A stretch of 64,000 nt of DNA from Pseudodesulfovibrio sp. (lineage in GTDB: Bacteria > Desulfobacterota > Desulfovibrionia > Desulfovibrionales > Desulfovibrionaceae). Of the stretch, positions 24,268 through 34,270 are shown piece by piece (within the stretch, counting starts at the first letter, position 1; every line of letters starts with the position of its first letter). The stretch lies in assembly GCA_016744135.1 (NCBI GenBank), contig JADGEX010000002.1:744001-808000 (forward strand), read 5' to 3'. The position numbers and the translations under genes were made by a program. The notes beneath the pieces are model-generated. The model made no database searches. It was not told where the DNA came from and was given only the letters and a program-made list of their open reading frames with translations.

Positions 24268-25050
24268 ATGATGCGTTCTCTCTGGACCTCAGCCACCGGC
24301 ATGGTTGCCATGCAGACCCACATCGACACGTTGTCAAACAACTTGGCCAACGTGAATACCACCGGGTTCAAAAAGAGCCGGGCGGAGTTCGAGGACCTTA
24401 TGTACCAGACGCTCCAGATCGCGGGTACCCCAAATGCCACAGGCGGTCGAACACCCGTCGGCATGCAGATAGGCATGGGCGTGCGTCCGGTCACGGTGCA
24501 CAAGTTTTTTACGCAAGGCGACTTCAAAAATACCGGCAACCCCTTGGATATGGCTATCGAAGGCGACGGTTTTTTCCAAGTGTTGCAGAACGGTGAAGAA
24601 GTATATACCCGCGCTGGCTCTTTCAAGCTGGATGATGAAGGGCGTGTCGTTACCGCAGGTGGTTGGCCGTTACAACCTGAATTCACCGTGCCGCCGGAAA
24701 CCGTCAGTGTCGTTATTACCGAGAACGGCAACATGGCCGCTCTGGATAAGGATGGTACGGCATTGTCTGAGAGTGATATCGACATTTATCGTTTCCAGAA
24801 CCCGGCGGGACTGATTGCTACAGGTCGTAATTTCTATCGTGAAAGTGAAGCTTCTGGTGCGGCTGTATCCGGTACTCCAGGTGACGAAAATTACGGCACT
24901 ATCGCTCAGGGATTCCTTGAAGGATCCAATGTGGAAATGGTGGATGAAATGGTTGGCCTGATCGTGGGACAGAGAGCCTTTGAAATTAACTCAAAAGCTA
25001 TCACCACATCTGACAGTATGTTGCAGACCGCCATTAATATCAAACGTTAA
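24268..25050 (+). CDS. flgG: Flagellar distal rod protein FlgG
   Basis: 260 residues, the standard FlgG length. MMRSLWTSATGMVAMQTHIDTLSNNLANVNTTGFKK in two parts is the classical N-terminus, and the C-terminus GSNVEMVDEMVGLIVGQRAFEINSKAI is equally typical. It builds the distal rod crossing the periplasm. It starts 17 bases after flgF with TAGGAGG. Confidence 0.98.
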   Translation: MMRSLWTSATGMVAMQTHIDTLSNNLANVNTTGFKKSRAEFEDLMYQTLQIAGTPNATGGRTPVGMQIGMGVRPVTVHKFFTQGDFKNTGNPLDMAIEGDGFFQVLQNGEEVYTRAGSFKLDDEGRVVTAGGWPLQPEFTVPPETVSVVITENGNMAALDKDGTALSESDIDIYRFQNPAGLIATGRNFYRESEASGAAVSGTPGDENYGTIAQGFLEGSNVEMVDEMVGLIVGQRAFEINSKAITTSDSMLQTAINIKR

Positions 25051-25086
25051 CGGGTTGTTGAGTAACACCTGTTGCAAGGATGGTTC

Positions 25087-26100
25087 ATGCGTATGTCGAG
25101 CAGACAGAATAAAAACACACGGTGGTCAGGGATCATTCGGCAGCTGTTTGTCACTTTGGTGGCAGGAGTTGTTTTGGGATTGCCTGTTTTGACCGTGGCC
25201 GCCAATGGTTCGGCATGGCAGGCCATGGTGCGTGATGCGGTCTGTGTTGAGGGACCGAATGTTTTGCTCGGTGAAATTGCTGATCCAGTCAACGATATGG
25301 CGCAGAGTCAATGGAAGACCCTTTCAACAATCAAGTTGTGGAAGGCTTCCACCAAACCAGGGCGTCCGGTGACGGTATCCCGGGGCAAGCTGAAAAAAGT
25401 ACTTCATCATTATATGGGCGATTTGGTGAATAATCTGGTTTTGCCGAGCCAGATGACGGTGCAGACCGGGGGACAGGTTATTAGCGGTGAACAACTCAAG
25501 GCACGTGTTGTCGCTTTTTTGACGCCTAGGACTAAGGATTTGGGCGGCGAAGTTGATTTTAAGAATTTTCAAATGCCTCGGCAGATATTTTTCCCCAACC
25601 AGTATGATTCTTTGTCCATCAGTATGCGTGATGACCTTAAGCCCGGACGGAATCAGATCAAGCTGCACGGCGTGACTCCTGACGGGAAAATCATTTTGCG
25701 GAAGAGTTGTGTGGTTTTCGCCAATGTCTGGAAGGCCGTACCTGTGGCGGCTCAGCCGTTGAATCGATTCGAGCGGTTGACCCGTGATAAAGTGTCGTTT
25801 CAACGGGTGAATCTGGCATACAAGCGCGATGTATGGGACGGCACAGGTGGTCCATGGCGCATGGCTCGTACCCTTGGTCGGGGACAGCCTTTTACTTTGG
25901 CTCATTTGGAGTTGATTCCGCTTATTGAAAAAGGGGAGCACGTTCATCTCATGTACAGAGGCAAGAAGGTGCAGTTGACCGTCAAAGCCGAGGCTCTTGG
26001 TGAGGCTGGAATGGGACAGCAGGTTGCGGTCAGGAATTTGCAAAGCAAAAAGACAGTGTTGGCGACCGTGATCAGCGATGACACTGTGCTCGTCAGATAG
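25087..26100 (+). CDS. flgA: Flagellar P-ring assembly chaperone FlgA
   Basis: 337 residues from the ATG at 25087 (AAGGA just upstream); a TTG at 25072 is in frame but would bury that site. A signal anchor (about 15-43) exports it to the periplasm. The C-terminal SAF-like domain carries LNRFERLTRDKVSFQRVNL and GQPFTLAHLELIPLIEKGEHVHL. It helps FlgI polymerise into the P ring. The N-terminal extension makes it longer than the enterobacterial protein of about 220 residues. Confidence 0.92.
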   Translation: MRMSSRQNKNTRWSGIIRQLFVTLVAGVVLGLPVLTVAANGSAWQAMVRDAVCVEGPNVLLGEIADPVNDMAQSQWKTLSTIKLWKASTKPGRPVTVSRGKLKKVLHHYMGDLVNNLVLPSQMTVQTGGQVISGEQLKARVVAFLTPRTKDLGGEVDFKNFQMPRQIFFPNQYDSLSISMRDDLKPGRNQIKLHGVTPDGKIILRKSCVVFANVWKAVPVAAQPLNRFERLTRDKVSFQRVNLAYKRDVWDGTGGPWRMARTLGRGQPFTLAHLELIPLIEKGEHVHLMYRGKKVQLTVKAEALGEAGMGQQVAVRNLQSKKTVLATVISDDTVLVR

Positions 26101-26115
26101 GCAAGGAGTAGAGTC

Positions 26116-26811
26116 ATGAGGCAATATTTACTAATTATAGTGGCAGGCATCATGCTGATGGCTGGTTGTGCTTCCCGATACGAGGAGCAACCCATGCCCG
26201 TCCTGACCCCTCCGGTTTATGAAGAGCAGGACCCGGCTCTTAATCCCGGTTCACTCTATGATACAAATCGGTCCGAATTTCTCTATGACGACAACCGTGC
26301 TACCCGCGTTGGTGATATCGTTTTGGTGAGGGTTTCCGAAACCGCCAACACCAAGTTGAAGTCCGAAACCACGGCAGACAAGGAAAACACCATTAATACC
26401 GGTGTGACCGCCATGCCGACCACTGGATTGATTGGTGGTATCCCGTTGGCAGGAACTCTTGGGGCCAAAGCTGGTACGAGTATCCAAGCATCCCAGTCTT
26501 CCGAGTTCAAGGGGAATGGTGAGACCAAACAGGAATCGGAATTTGAAGCCATGGTCGCTACCCGCATCGTGCGCAGGTTGCCAGGTAATCTTTTGCAGGT
26601 CGAAGGTGCGCGACGTATCCGAGTTAATGCCGAGACGCAGTTTCTCGTCGTTCGGGGTCTTATTCGCCAGCGGGACATTCAGGCAGACAATTCCATTTCG
26701 TCTACCAGTTTGGCTGAGGCTCAGATTGAAATTTATGGTCAGGGTGTCTTGGCCGACAAGCAGCGTCCCGGCTGGCTGTCACGTATTTTGGATAACATCT
26801 ACCCCTTCTAG
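26116..26811 (+). CDS. flgH: Flagellar L-ring lipoprotein FlgH
   Basis: 231 residues with a lipoprotein signal (lipobox LMAGC, C18). The conserved FlgH segments are SLYDTNRSEFLYDDNRATRVGDIVLVRV and GNLLQVEGARRIRVNAETQFLVVRGLIR. It forms the outer-membrane L ring. It lies 15 bases after flgA with AAGGAG. Confidence 0.97.
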   Translation: MRQYLLIIVAGIMLMAGCASRYEEQPMPVLTPPVYEEQDPALNPGSLYDTNRSEFLYDDNRATRVGDIVLVRVSETANTKLKSETTADKENTINTGVTAMPTTGLIGGIPLAGTLGAKAGTSIQASQSSEFKGNGETKQESEFEAMVATRIVRRLPGNLLQVEGARRIRVNAETQFLVVRGLIRQRDIQADNSISSTSLAEAQIEIYGQGVLADKQRPGWLSRILDNIYPF

Positions 26812-26858
26812 TGAAGGGGCGTAACAATATTTAAGTAAGAGGTTGAGGAGCGAAAGTC

Positions 26859-28016
26859 ATGAGTTTGAATCAGCAAACGACTCCCATCAATGCCGGTGAA
26901 GTGACACGGTCACTGATTCTGGTTGTCCTATTTGGCATTATGCTTGTGTTCGGGGCATCGGTTTTAGTGCCGACCGAGGTTCGGGCTGCCCGTCTGAAGG
27001 ATATCGCCAGTTTTAGCGGCGTGCGGAATAACGAATTGGTCGGGTACGGCCTGGTTGTCGGTCTGGCCGGAACCGGTGATGGAACCTCATCGTCTTTTAC
27101 CATGCGTTCCATGGCTAACATGTTGGAAAAGATGGGCGTCGAGGCTGATCCTAACACCTTGAAGCCCAAGAATGTGGCCGCGGTTATGGTAACGGCCAAG
27201 ATGCCGGTATCTTCAAAGCCTGGTTCCGCCATTGACGTTACAGTCTCTTCACTTGGTGATGCCAAGAGTCTGCTGGGTGGCATCCTCCTTTTGACGCCTC
27301 TCAAGGGACTTGATGGACGAGTCTATGCTGTAGGACAGGGAGCTTTGACCATTGGTGGTTTTTCTGTAGGTGGAGAGGCTGCGGATGCTCAGAAGAACAT
27401 TCCGACTGTGGGACGCATCCCTAATGGTGCTATCGTTGAGCGGGGTGTTCCCTTCCGGTTCAATAATCAGCATTCCATGACTTTGAATCTGACTGTGCGT
27501 GATTTTGGCACGACCATGCAGGTGGTTAACAAAATCAATGCCAGCATGGGCGGCGGTTTTGCTTCAGCCACGGATATTTCCACCATCGAACTCGAACTGC
27601 CTGATCAGTATCGGGGTAATATGGTTCCCTTGATGGCTTCTCTTGAAAATCTTGATATTTCACCCGATGGCAAGGCTCGTGTGGTCGTGGATGAGAAAAC
27701 CGGTACAGTCGTGCTCGGTCAGGATGTCCGTCTGAGCAAGGTGGCCGTGGCTCATGGTAATTTGCAGATCGTTGTTTCCGAAACACAGGAAGTGAGTCAG
27801 CCTGGACCGTTCTCGGATGGTGTAACAGTGGTTTCTCCTTCTACCGATATTCAGGTGCAGGAGCAGAACAATCAATTGATGCTCATGGAAGGCGCGACAT
27901 TGCAGGAATTGGTGGATGGTCTGAATTCCATTGGTGCGGCACCGCGTGACCTCATATCCATTATTCGCGCCCTCAAGGTAGCGGGTTCATTGCATGCGGA
28001 AGTGGAGGTTATCTAG
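26859..28016 (+). CDS. flgI: Flagellar P-ring protein FlgI
   Basis: 385 residues with an N-terminal signal segment (about 18-45, ending EVRA-A). [30 protein letters not shown] is the family hallmark, and the end is [27 protein letters not shown]. It is the periplasmic ring around the rod that works with FlgA. TTGAGGAG lies upstream of the ATG. The stop is one base before flgJ. Confidence 0.98.
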   Translation: MSLNQQTTPINAGEVTRSLILVVLFGIMLVFGASVLVPTEVRAARLKDIASFSGVRNNELVGYGLVVGLAGTGDGTSSSFTMRSMANMLEKMGVEADPNTLKPKNVAAVMVTAKMPVSSKPGSAIDVTVSSLGDAKSLLGGILLLTPLKGLDGRVYAVGQGALTIGGFSVGGEAADAQKNIPTVGRIPNGAIVERGVPFRFNNQHSMTLNLTVRDFGTTMQVVNKINASMGGGFASATDISTIELELPDQYRGNMVPLMASLENLDISPDGKARVVVDEKTGTVVLGQDVRLSKVAVAHGNLQIVVSETQEVSQPGPFSDGVTVVSPSTDIQVQEQNNQLMLMEGATLQELVDGLNSIGAAPRDLISIIRALKVAGSLHAEVEVI

Positions 28017-28017
28017 C

Positions 28018-28791
28018 ATGATCAGCAGTAATATTGATCCTCGTCTGGCTGCCCAACAGGCCGATACCAAAGATCTCATTCGTTTCAAGCAGGAGATGGA
28101 TGGTCTGAAAAAGCGGCTTTCCGAAGGTGTGGACACCAAGGAACAGCAACTCAAGAAAGCGTGTCAAAATTTTGAGGCCGTGTTTATTGGCAAGCTTTGG
28201 CAGCAGATGAAGCAGTCTGTCCCCAAGGAAGGCTACCTGCATTCCAAGCAGGAAGACAGCTACATGGGCATGTTTGATAAAGAATTCTCCGAAAAGATGG
28301 CCCAAGCGGGTGGAATAGGTTTGGCAGATGTCATTTTTTCTCAGCTCAGTGAGAAGCTCAAGGAGACCAGTAAGACGACATTGGCCGGTGGTGTGGATAT
28401 CAAGCCATTGGTGCCGCAACCTATCACCTTGGGCAAGCACGGCGGTGGAATTGCATTGCAGCAAGAGCCGAAGGGCATGACACTGGAAGATTGGGGTGGA
28501 ACTGAGGATGTCAGTTCTGCTGGCGGGAATCGTATCGATCCGCAGATGACCAGTGAGCAAATTGCAGCCGGGTTGTTGGGGAAGTCCTCCCGTCCGGTTT
28601 TGAGTGATATGGAAGTGCAGGCCAAACTTGATGATTTGGCCCGTCGTCTTGAAGCGGACAGAATCCGTGACGGGCTGCCCAGTGCCGGTAGTGGTGTCAG
28701 AAGACCCGGTAGCGTTGGGGATGGTTATGAAATTCAGAGTCGCGATGAGCAGGATGGTAATATTGGCCGGAAACTTGCAGAAATTGGGTGA
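28018..28791 (+). CDS. flgJ: FlgJ-like rod-binding protein lacking muramidase domain
   Basis: 257 residues from the ATG at 28018 (GGAGG upstream inside flgI). The rod-binding domain is clear (KKACQNFEAVFIGKLWQQMKQSV ... YMGMFDKEFSEKMAQAGGIGLADVIFSQL, about 40-115). The beta-proteobacterial and enterobacterial FlgJ carries a C-terminal glucosaminidase; here the rest is a 140-residue low-complexity region. Peptidoglycan cutting must therefore be done by another enzyme; a separate lytic transglycosylase (MltA) lies at 36827. Confidence 0.9.
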   Translation: MISSNIDPRLAAQQADTKDLIRFKQEMDGLKKRLSEGVDTKEQQLKKACQNFEAVFIGKLWQQMKQSVPKEGYLHSKQEDSYMGMFDKEFSEKMAQAGGIGLADVIFSQLSEKLKETSKTTLAGGVDIKPLVPQPITLGKHGGGIALQQEPKGMTLEDWGGTEDVSSAGGNRIDPQMTSEQIAAGLLGKSSRPVLSDMEVQAKLDDLARRLEADRIRDGLPSAGSGVRRPGSVGDGYEIQSRDEQDGNIGRKLAEIG

Positions 28792-28863
28792 AGGAAAGTT
28801 TCCTGATTGTAAGAAAAGTTAAGATTTGTTTTGATTTAAACAAGTTATGTAAGGGAGAGGGGT

Positions 28864-29346
28864 ATGAAGCTCCGTCTGATAGAGGAAAATTTGGTCCGGC
28901 AGAACAAGGCAACGATGCTTTTGCTTATTTTGCTTGAGGAAGAATTTTCCCGTCTTGGTCAACTCAAGCCCCAATCGGTTTCTCAAATCGAGTTGTCCAT
29001 TCAGGAACTCATGCGGCAAATCGTGGCCGAGCGGTATTCCCTGCGTAAATTGATTGGCGGGGTTGACCCCGAGGCTCAGAAAGTCGCTGAGCTTTATCCT
29101 CGTATGGAAGAGGCCATGGCAACGAAATGTCAGGAATTGATCAAGCGTCTGGATGGGATAGAGCAGAAATGCGCTATTCAGGCTGCCAAGAATAATGAAA
29201 TGGCCATGGCTTTGTTTGATCAGAGTAAGGGCTTGCTTGATTTTATGCATAATCAGATCAAGCCCAAGAATACTTCTGCGTATGCCCGTTCCGGGCGTTT
29301 TGCACAGGCTCCAAGCAGTGCTCGGCTTTTGTCTGGGAGGATGTAA
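28864..29346 (+). CDS. flgN: Flagellar chaperone FlgN
   Basis: 160 residues, nearly all helical (LIEENLVRQNKATMLLLILLEEEFSRL ... MRQIVAERYSLRKLIGG). The tail YARSGRFAQAPSSARLLSGRM is typical of FlgN proteins of this group. It escorts FlgK and FlgL to the export gate. It directly abuts flgK, whose ribosome site is inside its last codons, so the chaperone and client are co-translated. GGGAGAGG precedes the ATG. Confidence 0.88.
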   Translation: MKLRLIEENLVRQNKATMLLLILLEEEFSRLGQLKPQSVSQIELSIQELMRQIVAERYSLRKLIGGVDPEAQKVAELYPRMEEAMATKCQELIKRLDGIEQKCAIQAAKNNEMAMALFDQSKGLLDFMHNQIKPKNTSAYARSGRFAQAPSSARLLSGRM

Positions 29347-31485
29347 ATGTCCTTTGGTGCCAATTCCATTCTCGACATGGGCCGGTGGGCTTTGTTTGCA
29401 TCGCAGACTCAGCTTCAAGTTACTGGTCAGAATATCGCCAACGTCAATACCGAAGGGTATTCACGTCGGTCTGTCGTGTTGGAAGAAGGCCAGTATATCG
29501 ATTATTCCCCCGGTCAGCTTGGAACCGGTGTGGTTGCCAAGGAAGTCGTCCGACATTTCGATGACATGGTTGAGGCTATGTATCTTCAGCAGTCTTCTCT
29601 CACAGACAAGTGGGGCAACCTGTGGGAACAGCTCAAGTCCGTGGAAAACTTGCTCAATGAATCCAGTGGATCGGGTGTCAGTGATTCCCTGTCAAAATAT
29701 TTCAATTCATGGAACGAAGTCTCCCAGCGTCCTGATAATTATGGCGCACGGCAGACCGTACTGAATGATACCGCCACATTGATTTCTACCTTGAAGCAGG
29801 TGGATACCGATCTCACGTTGATGCAGGAACGCATCAATAATGACGTATCCGCCCAGGTCGACGAGGCCAATAAGCTCATGGAAGAGATTGCCTCTCTCAA
29901 CAAGGAGATTCAGGTCCACAACATTGAGGGGCAGAACAATGCCAACTCCCTGTTTGATGAACGGGCTAGAAAGGTTCGCGATCTGGCCAAGCTGGTGGAC
30001 GTCAAAACCATCGATAATGGTGGCGGAGAGTTTACAGTCCTGACCCAGGCCGGGCAGACTCTGGTCGATGGCGAAAGTCATTTCTCTTTGGAGTTCAATT
30101 CCGCAGTCAAGACAGAGGATTTGCGTCCCGATTTTACTTTTGCAGGCAATGTGTATTTCGATGGCAATGATGACTACGAATATACAATTGAATTCGTGGC
30201 TTCCAGTTCCGGTTCCAATTTGGCTGGTCAGGTATCGAGCGGGAGTAATGCCGCACAATTCAAGGTTTCTCTTGATGGTGGTGTGACATGGTTGGCCAAT
30301 GAAGATGGCAGTGAACGCCATTTTGCTGCTCGTGATTATGACAGTCGTGTCAATGTGGAAGGGCTTCAGATCTGGTTCGGTTCCGACACCAATTCAAAGG
30401 GTGCGCCTGCAGGAACGTTCCAGAAGGGTGATCGATATATTATCAGTCCGCATCAGGGGTTGTACTGGGTGCAGAATACATCCAATGTGGAAGAAATCAC
30501 TCCGCAGCAGCATTTTAACGGTGAAGAAAATTCTCGTCGTCTGACTGGCGGTTCCATTGCGGCACTTTTGACTTTCCGTGATACCTACGTTGGTAAGTAC
30601 CGTTCCAAGCTGGACGAACTGGCCCGGACCGTTGTGTGGGAAACGAACCGCAGGCACAGTCAGGGTGCTGGCCTTCAGACTTTCACGACCCTCGATGGAA
30701 CGTATCGGGTGGATTACACGGACAAGGCTTTGGCGAGTGATTCTACTGGCCTTGCTTTTGGCGACAAGCTCCAGTCCGGCAGTTCTTTCGTGTATGTTTA
30801 TGATGAATCCACCGGATTGTTGGCTTCTTCCGCAGCGCTTGATTTTGATGGCAACGGAGGTACGTTCAACCCGGCTATTCACACATTGGAAGATGTAGTG
30901 ACGGCCTTCGATAACACGTATGGCGGCAGGATTAATGCCTCCATTGTCAACAACAAGATTCGTTTGGAAGCTGCAGATGGATACTCCTTCGCATTCGGTA
31001 CTGATTCAGCTGGATTATATGCGGCCCTTGGCATCAACACATTTCTTAAAGGCGAAACGCCCAAGGATATGCTGATTAATGAAAAGGTGTCGGGTGATCT
31101 TGATTATCTGGCGACTGGGCATGTCAACGGTTCTGGCGAGATGAATGCCGGTGATAACACTACAGCTTTGTCCATGTATAAATTGCGGGAAGCGCAAGTG
31201 ACCATGCACACCGCCCATGAAGGGGCAACCACTCAGTCCATTCTGGATTATTACAACGGTATTGTGGGTAATGTTGGTTCTGATACCAATAGGGCAGAAT
31301 TCAACAAGAATTTTTTTGGCACTTTGTCCAATGATTTGAATGAGCGGCAGCAGCAGGTTTCAGGTGTGAACCTGGATGAGGAAATGAGCGACCTCGTCAA
31401 GTACCAGGCTTCATATACAGCGGCTGCCAAGCTTATCTCCACGGCTGATCAGATGCTGCAAACGATTTTGTCACTCAAGCCGTAA
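29347..31485 (+). CDS. flgK: Flagellar hook-associated protein 1 FlgK
   Basis: 712 residues, longer than the usual 450-600. The ends are canonical (SILDMGRWALFASQTQLQVTGQNIANVNTEGYSRR; GVNLDEEMSDLVKYQASYTAAAKLISTADQMLQTILSL). A central insertion of about 260-380 contains FKVSLDGGVTW and KGDRYIISPHQGLYW, a module also found twice in FlgL. It forms the first hook-filament junction ring. Start codon immediately after the flgN stop. Confidence 0.97.
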   Translation: MSFGANSILDMGRWALFASQTQLQVTGQNIANVNTEGYSRRSVVLEEGQYIDYSPGQLGTGVVAKEVVRHFDDMVEAMYLQQSSLTDKWGNLWEQLKSVENLLNESSGSGVSDSLSKYFNSWNEVSQRPDNYGARQTVLNDTATLISTLKQVDTDLTLMQERINNDVSAQVDEANKLMEEIASLNKEIQVHNIEGQNNANSLFDERARKVRDLAKLVDVKTIDNGGGEFTVLTQAGQTLVDGESHFSLEFNSAVKTEDLRPDFTFAGNVYFDGNDDYEYTIEFVASSSGSNLAGQVSSGSNAAQFKVSLDGGVTWLANEDGSERHFAARDYDSRVNVEGLQIWFGSDTNSKGAPAGTFQKGDRYIISPHQGLYWVQNTSNVEEITPQQHFNGEENSRRLTGGSIAALLTFRDTYVGKYRSKLDELARTVVWETNRRHSQGAGLQTFTTLDGTYRVDYTDKALASDSTGLAFGDKLQSGSSFVYVYDESTGLLASSAALDFDGNGGTFNPAIHTLEDVVTAFDNTYGGRINASIVNNKIRLEAADGYSFAFGTDSAGLYAALGINTFLKGETPKDMLINEKVSGDLDYLATGHVNGSGEMNAGDNTTALSMYKLREAQVTMHTAHEGATTQSILDYYNGIVGNVGSDTNRAEFNKNFFGTLSNDLNERQQQVSGVNLDEEMSDLVKYQASYTAAAKLISTADQMLQTILSLKP

Positions 31486-31500
31486 CGAGAGGGAACTGGA

Positions 31501-33156
31501 ATGCGCGTAACGCAACAAATGCTTTTTGACAGGTATGTCTTCAACTTGAATTCGTCATTGACGGAGTTGATGGACCTGAACGTCAAGGCCCAGACCCAGA
31601 AACGGATTAACAAGCCGAGTGATGACCCCACTGGCATGACTCGGATTCTTGATCATCGTGATACTTTGCGTTCTCTGGAACAGTATAACGAGAATATTTC
31701 CACGGCCAAGGGTTGGCTTGGGAGCGCTGATGAATCGTTGATGCAGGTGTCCACCATCCTGACTCGTGCCAAGGAACTTGCCGAGCAGGTGGCAACTGGT
31801 ACTGTTGACGCGAACAACCGTGAACAGGTCAGTTACGAAATGCGGTCTCTGTTCGAACAGTTGATAGGTCTTGCCAACTCTGACTTCGAAGGTAAATCAA
31901 TTTTTGCGGGTCACAAGGTGAATGACTCCGCGTTCAAAGAGATTATGTGGCTGACGACCAATGACGAAGATTTTGGCACCAATGCCGATTTCACGGTTAA
32001 TGGTTCTTCCGAGTCAACGGTTCTTGTACAATATTTTGATACGAGTGGCGCCACGGCTGTTGGTGGCAACATGAATCTGTCTGATCCCAACCTTGGTATT
32101 CGATATTCCATCGATGGTGGTGATACCTGGCAGAATGATGGAACCATGACAGGCAATACTTTGAATTTGCCGCAGAGTGGGACCAGTGTGACATTTGCCA
32201 ATGATCCACAGATCAAGGTTAATCATCAGACTGATCCTTCTATCTCGGACGGGACCTGGATGTGGATACGACCTTCGGTTCAGTACATCGGTGATGATGA
32301 CGATCCGCCGCCGCAGGTTGATGCCATGGGCCCGGGCTCAAATCAGATTAAGGGGAGTGCTTCCGGTTCATTTCTTGATGCCAACGTGACGGTTCGTATT
32401 GATAATACGTCTGCCGTGACAATGGATGAGGACATACAATATTCCTACAGCATGGACGGCGGTATCAATTGGGTGACCGGTAACGTGGCACCAGCTGATT
32501 CTACGGCCAGCAACGCTGTACTCAGTGTGGCAAACGGTGGAATCCTCACATTGAGCAACGCCGGATCAAATATTCTTGAGCCGGGACAGCAGTATGTCAT
32601 TCGTCCTAGAAGCGCGGCCATCAAGCTGGATGTCTCGTCCAGTGAGCAAGTGCAGGTAAACTCTGTGGGTAAGGATATTTTTGGTGGGATCTATATGGAT
32701 CCTGATAATATCCTCGCATCAAATGGTTCTATTGTCCCTTTGTCCAGCATGACTGGTGGCAGGGTGTTTCATGATTCCAATGGTTCTAAAATGGGATTGA
32801 CCATTCAGGGCGACGACGAAGTTTCACAAAATCTTTTTGAAGTCATGGGTAATTTGGTGGCTTTTGCCGAAACCAACAACCAAACCGGTTGTCAGCAGTC
32901 TCTTGCCAATTTGAAAAAGGTACAAGAGCAGGTCATGAATTCTGTTGCGGAGATTGGCGGGCGAGAGAACCGGTTAACGGTGAGCAAGGGCATTCTGGAT
33001 GGTTTGAAACTCAATGAAGATTCTTTGATCAGTTCCATCGAGGACGCAGATGTGTCGGAATTGATGACCCAACTGGCCCAACAACAGATCGTGTACGAGT
33101 CCGTTTTGCGTTCGACCTCCATGATCATGCAGCTTAATCTGGGCAAGTTTATCTAG
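31501..33156 (+). CDS. flgL: Flagellar hook-associated protein 3 FlgL, enlarged
   Basis: 551 residues against about 300 in most FlgL. The N-terminus MRVTQQMLFDRYVFNLNSSLTELMDL and flagellin-like helices (about 1-145) and C-terminal helices (about 440-551, ending QQQIVYESVLRSTSMIMQLNLGKFI) are normal. Between them is an insertion with two copies of a module marked by YSIDGGDTW (about 202-210) and YSMDGGINW (about 317-325), each followed by an IRP strand. It is probably surface-exposed on the junction. It lies 15 bases after flgK. Confidence 0.96.
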   Translation: MRVTQQMLFDRYVFNLNSSLTELMDLNVKAQTQKRINKPSDDPTGMTRILDHRDTLRSLEQYNENISTAKGWLGSADESLMQVSTILTRAKELAEQVATGTVDANNREQVSYEMRSLFEQLIGLANSDFEGKSIFAGHKVNDSAFKEIMWLTTNDEDFGTNADFTVNGSSESTVLVQYFDTSGATAVGGNMNLSDPNLGIRYSIDGGDTWQNDGTMTGNTLNLPQSGTSVTFANDPQIKVNHQTDPSISDGTWMWIRPSVQYIGDDDDPPPQVDAMGPGSNQIKGSASGSFLDANVTVRIDNTSAVTMDEDIQYSYSMDGGINWVTGNVAPADSTASNAVLSVANGGILTLSNAGSNILEPGQQYVIRPRSAAIKLDVSSSEQVQVNSVGKDIFGGIYMDPDNILASNGSIVPLSSMTGGRVFHDSNGSKMGLTIQGDDEVSQNLFEVMGNLVAFAETNNQTGCQQSLANLKKVQEQVMNSVAEIGGRENRLTVSKGILDGLKLNEDSLISSIEDADVSELMTQLAQQQIVYESVLRSTSMIMQLNLGKFI

Positions 33157-33247
33157 GTGAAACACTTTACTAAAGTGCATCCGTAATGTAGTCGGCACAG
33201 ATGTTTCGCGTGATGCGGACAATTCGAAGGAAAGAATTAGGAATCAC

Positions 33248-33490
33248 ATGTTGATACTGACCCGGAGACCGGGAGAAAGCCTTTATTTGGGCGATAATAT
33301 CAAGCTTAAGATCCTGAGTGTTCAGGGAAAGCAGATAAAAATCGGCCTGGATGTACCCGAAGACATGACTGTCTATCGGGAAGAGGTGTATCTTAAGATC
33401 AAGGAACAGAACAAGCAGGCGCTGGAGATTAGTCAGCATGACCTGCTCGCGGCGGCTGCGCTATGGCAAAAGAAAGAACACAAAAAATAA
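33248..33490 (+). CDS. csrA: Carbon storage regulator CsrA
   Basis: 80 residues. [39 protein letters not shown] is the conserved RNA-binding core; the 20-residue C-terminal extension matches CsrA of FliW-containing bacteria. It represses translation of target mRNAs with GGA sites, classically flagellin. It overlaps fliW by 28 bases, so antagonist and regulator are made together. AGGA precedes the ATG. Confidence 0.98.
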   Translation: MLILTRRPGESLYLGDNIKLKILSVQGKQIKIGLDVPEDMTVYREEVYLKIKEQNKQALEISQHDLLAAAALWQKKEHKK

Positions 33491-33909
33491 TGACGCGACT
33501 GGGCGAGCGAGAAGTCAGCTCCGAAGGTATCATTTATTTCCCCCGGGGACTCGTGGGGCTTGAAGACAAACGCGAGTTTGCACTTCTGAGCGTTAAGAGC
33601 GATGACTCGCCTTTTCTGCTGTTGCAGTGCATAACCGATTCGGGACTCGGTCTCCTTGTGGCAGACCCTTATTCATTTCTTGATGATTATGATGTGAAGA
33701 TCGAAAATATCGACCGAAAGGCTCTCAAGGTCGAGAATATTCGTCAGTTGGCGATATTGGTGACGGTGACCATTCCACAAGACAAACCCGAAGACACTAC
33801 TCTGAACCTTCAGGGGCCGATTGTTATCAACACCGAGGCAAGAATAGGTCTTCAGGTTCCACAGACCGAAGCCGGGTATCCCACGCACTTCAATCCGATT
33901 AAGGGCTAA
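33463..33909 (+). CDS. fliW: Flagellar assembly factor FliW
   Basis: 148 residues. [20 protein letters not shown] and [24 protein letters not shown] define FliW, which binds CsrA allosterically and is itself captured by cytoplasmic flagellin. This gives a checkpoint after hook completion. The start at 33463 is inside csrA in another frame; an alternative ATG at 33490 lies at the csrA stop. Confidence 0.96.
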   Translation: MAKERTQKIMTRLGEREVSSEGIIYFPRGLVGLEDKREFALLSVKSDDSPFLLLQCITDSGLGLLVADPYSFLDDYDVKIENIDRKALKVENIRQLAILVTVTIPQDKPEDTTLNLQGPIVINTEARIGLQVPQTEAGYPTHFNPIKG

Positions 33910-33934
33910 GTAAGTCGATCGGTTTCCTTACAGA

Positions 33935-34243
33935 TTAAACGAGAAGATCGAGGTCGTCACGAATGAGATTCGCGGCGGCCTTTTTCAGGTCCGGCTTGTA
34001 AGAACCATCTTGAACCTGCTTTTTGAGCTCATCCACTTTTTTACGGCGGACATCAGGTGCTTCGTTTGCCGTCTGAAGGGCTGCACCCCGCAGTCGACCT
34101 TCGGAGGACAGGACTACTCGGTCGGCAACTTCACCGGAACCCTTGGAGGTTTCCTGCGTGTGCTGCGGATCCTTGGCCTGTGGCCGTTCGATCTTCTTGT
34201 TTGCGTAAGGGTTCTGATCCCCTACAATATTCTTGATAACCAT
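33935..34243 (-). CDS. flgM: Anti-sigma-28 factor FlgM
   Basis: 102 residues. The C-terminal sigma-28-binding helices read VDELKKQVQDGSYKPDLKKAAANLIRDDLDLLV in two parts, the standard FlgM end. The N-terminal half is basic and disordered, as needed for export through the hook. It is the second gene of a leftward pair with the DVU0524-like gene and convergent with fliW. It retains FliA until the hook is complete. Confidence 0.93.
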   Translation of the reverse strand: MVIKNIVGDQNPYANKKIERPQAKDPQHTQETSKGSGEVADRVVLSSEGRLRGAALQTANEAPDVRRKKVDELKKQVQDGSYKPDLKKAAANLIRDDLDLLV

Positions 34244-34270
34244 GACATTCCTCCCGTGTATACGGGGCTA

